DNA of 64,000 nucleotides, taken from NCBI GenBank assembly GCA_933228675.1, contig OW121743.1, positions 516,001 through 580,000 of the forward strand, written 5' to 3'. Origin of the DNA: Stomorhina lunata. Lineage: Eukaryota > Arthropoda > Insecta > Diptera > Rhiniidae. Shown here piece after piece: positions 49,938-60,400 of this stretch. The stretch's first letter is position 1, and every line of letters starts with the position of its first letter. A program made the translations under genes and the position numbers. A model generated the notes under the pieces. The model ran no database searches. It saw only the letters and a list, made by a program, of their open reading frames with translations, and was not told the origin of the DNA.

Positions 49938-52900
49938 TTTTAGCATAACTGTGAAAAGTTTTATTAGTGGTCAGAATTTAATACCTTCTACTAGAATGCG
50001 GGTGTTACTTTGAACCTTGCAATTTTTTTAGTTTTTTGTTAAAGTTTGTAATTGAATTTAAAAATGAACAAACATCCTTCACATTTGTTTTTAATCTCAA
50101 TTGATTGCAATTAAAGTAAAATAAGCGATAAATAGCAATTGGTTGCATTCTTCAAGTAATTGTAAAACTGCTGACCCCAGCACTAAGTCTCGAGCACAAA
50201 AAAACTGCTGACAATAGATATGTAACTCGGCATAAAATTGGCAGTTTTATGGTCGAAATGAGAGAAATGTTCGCTTAATTCTGAACAGAAAAAAAACTAT
50301 TGTCTTGTTCATTGTAAAATTTCGCCTCTATAGGAATTAATTTTGAAGCAAAGAACTATTTAGTTAACAAAAATTTTAAGGCCTTTGCTAAACTATTTCT
50401 TTTCCCTACTTCATTTTGTGGCATTATTCGCATACCAATGCGAAAAGTTTTAACACTCACACACTCTCTCTCCTCTAGACTCTCTATATTCCATAATGGG
50501 GGCTTGTTAACAATGTGCCAAAGTTTTGTTGCTATTTGTTTGTCATTATAGAAATGCCATAAAAAAGAGAGAAAACCAAAAAATACTACTCGTATTGTTA
50601 AGTTTAGACAAATACTGAATTGTTAGAAACTGTCAGTTGATTTTCAAGTGTTGAAACATTTGCCTTTTGTTACTGATTCATGGCTGGCATTGTTTAAATT
50701 CATTCATTCGTTCTCTACAATTGCATTCTTTAGCTGTCGATTTTTGTATCCTTGAGCTCATTTCTTTGGTTGGTTGTAGTAGTTTTTTCGATTGTTAGTG
50801 CGTGATTGGTTTTATACTTCTATAGAAAATGAGGGAGGAGGGATAAACAATCTAATTTTGTAGAATATAAATTTGTTTTATGTGTATTTTTTATGTTTAA
50901 ATATTTTAATTTTAAAAGGCAATAAATTTGTAGCCAAAAACTAACGTATTTTTTATGCAAATTCATTCTAGAGACAAATTAAACATTTTTTCACATACAA
51001 GTGATTTGTTCAAGTTTTATTAGATTTTTGTGGAATTTCATTTAACTTCACTTATGTTCTTCTTACATATGTACATAAATATTAAAATCTTTTAGCATTT
51101 GAAAACATACATACATAAGTATGTAAGTATGACAGACATTGTGGTAGTTATTTGCAATATGTTGCTGCTTTTTGTAAGTAACATGCATTTTTAAATACTT
51201 TATAACCCTGACAAGTTTTACAAATTTTCCAAGCCCCCTCTGATGATTATACACTCAACAAAAGTTTTGCTTATGAAAACTTAAATATAAATTTAAATTT
51301 ATTTTACAAGGTTTTAGATTATAGTGGCTCTTGTTAATCGACCACATTAACTGAACTTACTTTTGCTTCGTTACGCATTTAGTTCAGCGTTTTGTGAATG
51401 TGTTTGTTACAGTCTTTTTGCATTAATTTTTCGCTGATTTCATTTGGGGGAACAATGAATTTACATGCTGTAACATTTTTACATTTCTGCCATAAATAAG
51501 CAATTTATACCAAATGTTCGCTGTTACAAACAACATTTACCAAATTATACACAACTACTTATAGTTTCATAAATATTTAGTTTGAGTGTATGCAATACAC
51601 TCGCATTGAAACACTTATGTCTCTACCAAAGCCCTAAAGTAGGCTAATTTAATATGCGCCAAAGTACCACCCCCTTTATTATTGGTATTCCAACAACATG
51701 TTGGACTGACTGGCTGAGTGACAAAGTGAATGTAAAATGTATGTGGCTTTTGGATGTGTCATTTGTAGCCGGCCTTTTGTACGGAGAAACGTACTTAAAA
51801 GCAAAACACATGTAATACATCACACAAAAAAATGAATGAAAAAAAGAATAAAATCCAGACAAATACGAGAAGTACATTTATGGTAAAAGGAAAAAGTGAT
51901 TGTGTACGTAGCAGTCAGTACATGACGTTTAGCCATTTACACCACATGTAATCATGAAATATGCAAGAGTTTATGGGTTGCAGTATGATCATTCCCTTAC
52001 AAGCCACTACTTAAACATCATTCGCTTAAAAATTTACATTACCCAGTTAACAGTGTCTCCAAAAATATAAAGATTTTAATTAATTATCTTTCAATTTTTT
52101 AAAACTTTCGCCGAAATTTTACAGGTTTTGTGGTATTTTAAACTGTTACTTTTAAATCGAATTTCTATTAATTGCATTTTTCATTGGGTTGCTTGGGGAT
52201 GGATGTATTGCATAAATTACCAAACAAATTGTATTTGCTTAAATTTGTTTCCACTCTATTTTAACGGCGTGATGTCGTTATTGAAAACTAAACAAAAATA
52301 TCAAACACTTGAGACCCAAAGCAAAAAACAAAAAAAAAAAAAAAAAATTATAAAAGGAAAGAAAAACAGAAATCAAAATATGAAATCACAAAAACTAAAT
52401 CTGATTTATGTGGCGTTTATGTGTTCAGAATTTACACCCAGCAAATATCCATAAAATAAGTATTTGTAAGATACTTTGTAAACACTTACAAACAAAAAGA
52501 CAAACAGGCAGACAGACAGTCAGCCACGCATATACTTACAGAAACGTTCTGAGACTTGAGTATTTGTGTGATTTTCAATTCCATTATATGGAAATTGCTT
52601 AAAGATTATAATGTAAAAAAATATTGGTAGGTGCAAAAGAGGAAGAAAAACCCAAAGAAGAAATAAAAACATTTTGGCACAAGAACAAGAACCAAGAAAA
52701 AGCTACAATATGAATCTTATTTGTATGAAAGAATATTTAATATTATTGCAAGTTTATTGATCCCCTTGTGGGCAAATGGAATGACTTAAAACACACATAC
52801 ACAGACAGACACATACTTGCATACATACTTAAGTATTTAATGTGCTATATATTTACTCATATGAAAAAAGGAAAAGGAAGTGCTATCATAACCACTTGTG

Positions 52901-53549
52901 TAGTTTGTAAGTATGTGTATCTGAACATTTGATTTGTGCATGTGTTTATACATTACTAATACTTACGAACATTAAAATCTAATAACTTTGTGTCCATATA
53001 TCTGTAGGTATTATACTTAGGTATGAGTTTGTGTATTTCCGTTAGAATGTGTTTTGCATTATTAAAATGTTATGATTTTTTGATGAGATGAAAATATTTT
53101 TTTATTGCTCAATTTTGTTGTAGTTTTCGCATTAACATGCCGTGCATACGTAAATTTCTTCAATATCTAACAAATAAACCTGAATTGCTAAACAGCGAAA
53201 GAGAAGAATTTGTTAACCGGAAGTTGTTAGAATTAATAATGATCATCAATAATGAAATTGCAAAAAATATGCTATGAAAATATTTGTGTGATAGATCTTT
53301 GGAACGAAAAGATTTTATGGTCGATATAGAATGTTTTATTAAAAGGGGAACTTTAAGCAGAAAATAAAATTTAATATAAGAAAATGTTGTAAACATTTTC
53401 TGAGATATTCCTCAGAGTACCTACCAAACTTTATTAACAGAATATAATGATAAAAACTAACAATAAAAAGTTTTATATAAATAAACAAAATTTTGTAAAA
53501 ATCGGTCAACGGCTTATAAATATAAAGTAAATAGAAAACAGACTGAATT
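49938..53549. other. AT-rich non-coding stretch
   Basis: No gene was recognised. The 108-codon frame at 52128-52454 is largely a Lys run from a poly(A) tract and is not convincing. Confidence 0.4.
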
Positions 53550-53866
53550 TGGGCCAAATCGCCGCATAAGATATCGATTGAAAACTCAAACTTTTAAGCA
53601 AATATTGTGTAACATACTTTAGGGATCTTAAAAATAATTTATTTTGCAAAAAGTTTAATAAAACTTGATATGTAAACATATCCGTTTGATTTTCAAAACA
53701 TGTAGTTTTTATTAAATTCCTTTACTATCAGGGAACATTTGACAAATAAGTTACAATGTAGTAAACCTTATATCTTATATATTATTTTGATTAACCTAAA
53801 AGTATGCTACATAAATGTTTCTGAAATATCTTACATTTCGATCGATTGCGGTAATATGACCCCTGA
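53550..53866. mobile_element. GGGGCC-ended MITE, copy 6
   Basis: It begins TGGGCCAAATCGCCGCATAA and ends CGATTGCGGTAATATGACCC followed by CTG. Its 0.3-kb interior is the reverse complement of copy 4 through the AACATACTTTAGGGATC, CTATCAGGGAA and TAACCTAAAAGTATG blocks. Confidence 0.88.
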
Positions 53867-56125
53867 TTAAAATATGGGCTAACTATCGAGTTTGTTGATA
53901 ATCATTTTACATTGCCATTAATGGTGTAAAGTATAATACTATCGGTCTTGAATTTTAATTTTTTTAATTTTCTAGATACTTCCTTACAACAAGTATCATT
54001 CATTTTAAAACCTTGTAATTAAAAAAATGTGTTGTCTTATTTTTAAAGTCCTTTGAAAACGAAATTGTTTTTGTGTTCAATTTTTCAAGTTCATACTTAT
54101 TTAGATTTTTTTCTGTTTATCTCTTTCAAATACAAAGAAGACATTTTTTTCTCATTATGTCTGACAGAATTTTTTAATCAAGTGCATTTTTATGTGCGAA
54201 AGTCTGTTTCTCATTTCTAATAAAAACTTTTTATTTCTATTGTCTGGTTGCTTTTATTTTGAGTATTTAGAAAAAATATAAAAATATGTCTGCCAACGTT
54301 TTGCATAGGATATGGCTGAAACATGTTGTAGACTTTTGAATTAACACGCCAATGCATTTGTCATAGCCTCAAACCAATAGACATGCCCTATAGTCAGGCT
54401 AACACTAGTTTCAGATTTATCTGTCATATTAACAAGCCTAAAGTGAGATAGTAATGAATATTTTTATAAATCCGGTTATAGGGTATAGCAGAGTCGTTTT
54501 TAGCTTTGTCTTTTGTCGTTTTAGTCTTTGTGGCTGTCATTTGTGGTGCTTTAAACATGTGTAATATGATGAGGTATATGAGCCAAAAACTGTCAGCAGA
54601 TGCTGCGTATAATAAGAGCGACTGCTACATTTCATTCTACTGATTCGCTTTATTTTACCAAACTGACAATGACACCCTTCGGTTTATTACCGCGCAAAGA
54701 ATTTACTTCTTCTTACCCCCTTTAATAAACACGTTCATCGTTTATTTGTACGAGTATTTCCTGGGGTTTTTGTTTGTTGTTTATGTTGTAATTCTCTGGA
54801 GAAAATAATTTTCAAAAATTGTCAAAACGTTAAAAATTATTTATCATCGTTTTAGTATTTGTTCTCAGTTTATTTAAAGCTTCAAAATGAACGGGGATGC
54901 AGGAAAAGATGGATGATGGTTAAGTGAAAGAATGAATAAATAAGATGGTTATGAGTTTAGCTGGATTATTTTGAAAATCTTATTACAGCAATAACAAAAC
55001 CCCATAATAAAGTTTATAAAAAAAAATACGGGCTAATATTGTATTTGTTAAAAGCAGAAGATATTGTATAAGATTATAAATAAAAGAAAATGAATAAGTT
55101 TAAGAGTTTCCATGGTTTTTTGCGGAACAAAATTTAATGGCAAGTTTGGCTACAAATAGGTTTTTGTTTAGCCCAAAAGAAAAGTTTTGTCATTGTTTTG
55201 AAGAAAATCTAGAAACAATAAAGAAAATTTGCAAACAAAAGAGTTTATGCTTAATAATAGTTTCATTTTATTTAATTTTTATCTTCTTAGAGAAAACTTA
55301 GACGAAATTGTTTAAAATAATTTCATTAGGATTTTTCTTTTGACAAACAATTTTCAAGTTTAAGTTAATTTCCTGAACAAATAGTTCAAAAGAGAGGGTT
55401 GGAGAAATGCTTAAGAAAACTAAACAATGTTAAAATCATAAATTTAAATTTTTAATGGAAGCATCAATTAGTGAAATAAAAAAATGAACTGCATATGTAT
55501 GCATATTTAGTTGAATATATCAAGAAACAAAAATTCACATATATTTCGTAGTATCAGTGAAATTACAAAAAACTACAAACGTAGTAAAGAAGACAACAAA
55601 TTTGCTTGAAGAATCTGGTAACGGCTCTGATTAGGGTGTTTCTGAAATGTATTTGTTAAAAACCAGAATAATCATTCATATTACACATAAAAATAATGCA
55701 AATCTGCTCATAAGAAGATCAACAAATCTCCTATTTCCTTTGCTTACAAGTTTTCTTTACAAACACATAAATATTACTCATGTTTAAACATTCTAATGCT
55801 AATCACAATTAAGTTGTAACCGAAGCGAAAGAAAACAACTTTTAAGTACATTTAATATTAGAAATTATTACGATTACTTTTATAGTTACTATAACTACCG
55901 TAACCCTCTAAAACTACTTGTTTTAATATCCCATATTTATTTATGTAAGATTATAAATACATACATATTTTGAGGCAACAAACCCAACGACATACCACGA
56001 GCACCAGCAGTAAATTCGTCTTTAGCTCTTTAGCCAACTACGAAGCCAGCGAGAGCAAATAATCAGGCGAATAAGCCAGATGACTATAAAAAAATATGCT
56101 CGAATTATTTTTGTGGCAGTTTGTG
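53867..56125. other. AT-rich non-coding stretch left of the BEL element
   Basis: No gene is visible. The last bases (GTGGCAGTTTGTG) are the outer flank of the retrotransposon's 3' LTR. Confidence 0.4.
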
Positions 56126-56602
56126 AAATTTCCAATTAATTCTTTGGAAGTTTGTGGACAAATAAAGAATTTTATTTGTACTTACTTTTAATTTTCCTTG
56201 AAGTGAAAGTCCTGTTGAATTTGGGTTTTTTTTGTGCACGGGAGTGCTTTTATTTATTTAAATATTGGCACGAGCGTGCTCTTTTAATTTGTTTTTTTTT
56301 ATAAAGTTAATTCACTTGCACTTGTAGTGCGTTGCAATTAATATTTTTTTTTTAATTTAATTTAAATTTCACTAGAAGACGGGTGTCTTCGTTCTTCTTC
56401 GCCTGTTTTACTTCTTACCCTTTTCCGAGCCGATCTTCTGGTGCTGGCGGTCAAAATATTGACATTGTCAACCTGACAGTTGTTAGCACCAGGGCTGGGA
56501 GCAGGTCAATTGAAGTCGTCGATAAGGCCGTCATCGAAGATCATCAGGTCATCACTCAAGCTGACCAGATCATCGTCGATGAGGCCTGATCGAACTTCAA
56601 CA
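56126..56602 (-). repeat. 3' LTR of the BEL/Pao element
   Basis: 477 bp, near-identical to 63337-63812. On the minus strand it begins TGTTGAAGTTCGATC and the shared block ends AATTGGAAATTT. Its first 97 nt encode the last codons and stop of the 270-codon frame. It contains a TTTATAAAA stretch, a GTAAGT donor word and AATAAA words. The plus-strand 68-codon frame present in both LTRs is a shadow. Confidence 0.93.
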
Positions 56603-57318
56603 TGCCGGCCCCCTTGCACTGGTGCAAGAGCTGGCGTGGGCAAGGATGTCATGGACGAGCCTGTTAACTGTCCAAGAGCCGACACAATCTGATTCACCAG
56701 ACCCTGAGTGGTTACCTCGGGTCTGGCAATTGTTGGTTGTAAAGGAGCTGGTAGAGCTGTTAGCTGGTTTTGGCGCCTCTGTTGTTGTCGTAGCTGTTGT
56801 TGCTGCAACTGGCGCTGTTGGATTTGCTGTTGTTGAAGTTGTTGTTGAAGTTGTTGCTGTTGCTGATGGAGCCTTTGTTGCTGCCGTTGAAGGCGTTGCC
56901 TCAAATCATTGAGTCGCTGTTGAGCGGGTTGCCTTGCTGAAGGTTGAACCCGCATTTGGCGTGTTTGCGGTGGTTTAACCCTTGCATGTTGGCGGCTGCG
57001 GGTTGCCGTTGGTACCTGGGATACGGCTCGTCCCTGCGATGCTCGTCCCTGCGATGCTCGACCCTGCGATGCTCGCCGCTGCTGGCTGGAGTTCTGATGC
57101 AGGAGGGTGTGGTGTAATTCCCCACATACTGTACATGCCATCATTGAAATGCAGCTTTCAATTTGATGGGTGCGAGCAAAACAGTTACTGCAGTATTTGT
57201 GGGCCCTTACTGCATACCAACGTTGCTGCACCGTCAGCTTCCGAAAAACCTTGCAAAACCTTAGTGGGTGGTAGGCAAAACATACTACGCAGAATTCCGG
57301 GTTTTGTGTAGGATCCAT
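56506..57318 (-). CDS. Second zinc-cluster protein of the BEL element (270 aa)
   Basis: It starts 102 nt after the gag-pol stop and ends inside the 3' LTR. Residues 10-74 form a Cys/His cluster: C10-x2-C13-x3-H17-x4-C22, C43-x2-C46-x4-H51-x4-C56, then C62-x2-C65-x3-HH(69-70)-x3-H74. The spacing is identical to the gag cluster at residues 359-423 of the polyprotein. A triple ASQGR repeat follows (83-97), then an Arg-rich stretch, a long Gln/Arg coiled-coil-like tract (about 135-190) and an acidic tail encoded by the LTR. No membrane segment or envelope feature is visible, although it sits where env lies in retroviruses. A pyrimidine tract and AG (57322-57323) precede the ATG, so it may be made from a spliced RNA. 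Likely a nucleic-acid-binding accessory protein; function inferred. Confidence 0.8.
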   Translation of the reverse strand: MDPTQNPEFCVVCFAYHPLRFCKVFRKLTVQQRWYAVRAHKYCSNCFARTHQIESCISMMACTVCGELHHTLLHQNSSQQRRASQGRASQGRASQGRAVSQVPTATRSRQHARVKPPQTRQMRVQPSARQPAQQRLNDLRQRLQRQQQRLHQQQQQLQQQLQQQQIQQRQLQQQQLRQQQRRQNQLTALPAPLQPTIARPEVTTQGLVNQIVSALGQLTGSSMTSLPTPALAPVQGGRHVEVRSGLIDDDLVSLSDDLMIFDDGLIDDFN

Positions 57319-57321
57319 TCT

Positions 57322-57331
57322 CTAAAAAATA
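57322..57331 (-). promoter_or_regulatory. Candidate 3' splice site for the second ORF
   Basis: The minus strand reads TATTTTTTAG followed by AGAATGG, an acceptor directly before the ATG of the 270-codon frame. It is paired with the LTR donor at 63395-63396 by inference. Confidence 0.45.
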
Positions 57332-57420
57332 TAAATTTATAAAAAGGAAGGCAGATTATTGGGAAAAACAACAGAATGAACACAGATGGACAAGGTGGTT
57401 AAGAACAAGAACTTGCTACT

Positions 57421-60400
57421 CTACAACTTATCGCTAATTGGTAACATGCATAATTTAACTACAGGGCGAGTTATAATGCCGGATGAAGTTCTTATATCAG
57501 CAACTCGGACGCGCTTGTCCGAACCTTTATAAACAGCTTCTATTCGACCTAACCTCCATTCGTTTGGAGGAAGAAGCTCATCTTTCACTATGACAAAATC
57601 GTTAATCTTTAGGTCTTGCTGTGGAGTTTTCCATTTGTACCTCTTATGTAATTCAATTAAGTATTCATTTTTCCATCTTTGGCTAAACTTGTGATGTAGA
57701 GCCTTTAATCTTTCCCATCGGTTGATCAGGGATAAGTTGTCAGACGGTAACTCTGGAGGAAATAACAAAGGAGCGCCACGCAAGAAGTGAGCAGGAGTTA
57801 ATGCTTGCAGCTCGTCAGGGTCCTCTGACATAGAAGATATTGGCCGCGAATTCAAGACGCTTTCGATTCTAGCTAGAAGAGTAGAAAACTCCTCAAAGTT
57901 AAACTTTTGAGCTCCAGCTACTTTTTTAAAATGTAGTTTGAAGCTCTTAACCCCAGCTTCCCATAATCCTCCCATGTGTGGAGCACTGGGTGGAATAAAC
58001 TTCCAGTCCAATCCGTGTATGGCATATTTAGTTGAAACATCCTTGGCTGTCTGTTTAAGGAATAAGGAATATTCCTTAAGTAATGATTTGCTAGCACCTA
58101 CAAAATTTGTGCCATTATCAGACATTACGGATTTGGGCAATCCTCTCCTTGCAGCAAATCGGGCGAAAGCAGCAAGGAAAGCTTCGGATGTCAAGCTTGA
58201 GCAAGCTTCTAAATGAATTGCTCGTGTCGAAAAGCATACGAATACACAAGCATAACCTTTCATGAAGGGTGAATTTCGTAAATTTCCTGATTTTATTTGA
58301 AAAGGACCAGCAAAGTCAACACCCGTATAGGAGAACGGTAATGAAAGAGTAGACCTTTCTAATGGCAGAGCTGCCATAATTTGTGACTTTACCCTTTGTT
58401 TATAGCGAACACATATAAGACAGTGATGTACACATTTCTTGACGGTTCGTTTTAGTCCTGGGACATAGAACTGATTTCTGACCGCACTCATCATAAGTAT
58501 GATATCAGCATGAATAAGCGTTTTATGTAAAAACTCAAGGAAAATTTTACAAAATTGAGATGAATTAGGAATGATTACTGGAAAGCGCTCATCATATGTG
58601 AGTGAAGAATTTACTAATCGTCCATTTACTCGTATAATACCATGTGAATCAATAAATGGATTAAGTGTAAGTAGAGGGCTTTTTTTTGAAACTTGTTTAG
58701 AATTGGCAAGATCTGCCATTTCATTTGAATAATATGATTTCTGAGTTATTTTAATAAAAGCGAGTTTTGCATTGTTAAGTTCGAATTGAGAAAGCGTTAA
58801 AGTTGTAAAGCTATCTTTCTTAAGGCGCTTACATGTTGCACTAATGAAACGATAAATATAAGCAATCACTGCGAGGGCGCGCGGATAGGATGAAAATCTG
58901 TTTACCAGATCGAAATGATCTATATCTGAACAATGAACCTCGACCTTTCGTTGTTCTATTGGAGCTATAACAGGTAGACTAGATTTTGGCCAGCTTTCTT
59001 GAGAGCTTAAGAGCCACATGGGACCATGCCACCACAAAGGATTATCCTTTAAGTCCTGTGGTTTACTACCGCGGGTTCCTAAATCGGCAGGATTATCATG
59101 AGTCGGAACATGATTCCATTTTGCATTGCCAACATTTTGAATTATTTCTGATGTTCGATTTGCAACATATGTTTTCCATGCGGATGGATGCCTTTGTAGC
59201 CAGGACAAAACAATGGTAGAATCTGACCAAAGAAATAATTGCGAATTTTTAAAAGATGAATTTTCTAAAACCTTTTTAACTAATTTTGATAGCAGTAGGG
59301 CGCCGCATAGTTCTAGTCTAGGTAAACTGATTTGTTGCAACGGAGCAACTTTGCTTTTTGCCACTAATAAATTTGAATAGCTACCGGAAGAATTGTCTGA
59401 TCGTACATATATAGTAGCACAATAAGCTTGTTCAGATGCATCACAGAAACCGTGGATCTGAATGCAATTGTCTGGATGGAAATATATCCACCTTGGAATT
59501 TTTATATATTTTATTGACTCGAAATCTTCTAAGAAGTTGAACCACCTTGAAGCTGCCTGCGGTTTTACTTCTTCGTCCCAATCAACCCCATCTTTCCATA
59601 ATTCCTGTAATAAGATTTTAGCTTGAACTATGATGGGCGTAAGCCACCCTGCGGGGTCAAACAATTTTGCCGCAACGGATAAAATTTTTCTTTTTGTTAC
59701 TTTTGTTGCGAAATCGGGAGTTTCGACTTTATAAGTGAAGGAATCACTGATTGCATTCCACTGAATTCCTAACGTTTTCGTAGAGCTCGAATCGTACAAC
59801 TTTAAGAAATCTGCACTTAAAGTATGCTCAAGTGGAATTTTTTGCAATAAATCTTTATTATTTGATGTTATTTTTCTTAAAGGAAATCCAGCGGATTTCA
59901 ATGTATTTATTAATTGTGTTTGAGCTTCTAGAGCTGAAGCTATGGTATGACCACCCGATAGTATATCATCGACATACGTCTCATTTCTTAGTATATGAGC
60001 AGACAAAGGAGCCTGTCCCTCTTCATCAATTGCTAGCTGTAACAATGTTCTTATAGCTAAATACGGAGCACTGTTAATGCCGAAAGTAACTGTTTTTAAT
60101 TCATAATCTTCTATCGGACCATTGGGTTTGCTTCGAAACAGAATTCTTTGAAACGGATAATCTGCTTCTGTTACTAATATTTGTCTGTACATTTTTTCTA
60201 TATCTCCATTAAATACATATTTGTATGTTCGCCAATTTAGGAGAATTGACATTAGGTCAGCTTGCAAAGATGGACCGGTATGTAAAACATCATTTAACGA
60301 AAATGAGCTTTTCGTTTTTCTAGAACCATTAAAAACTACTCTTACTTTTGTTGAAGCGCTTTCTGGTCTGTATACAGCATGATGCGGCAAATAAAACGAA

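Noticed and set aside
52128..52454. 108-codon plus frame
   Set aside because: Contains a poly-Lys run from a poly(A) tract; no domain.
56383..56589. 68-codon plus frame present in both LTRs
   Set aside because: Duplicated only because the LTR is duplicated; antisense to the element and without features.
56622..57311. Plus-strand frames opposite the second BEL ORF (Val-rich, 96 and 109 codons)
   Set aside because: Antisense shadows of the Gln-rich and zinc-cluster coding sequence.
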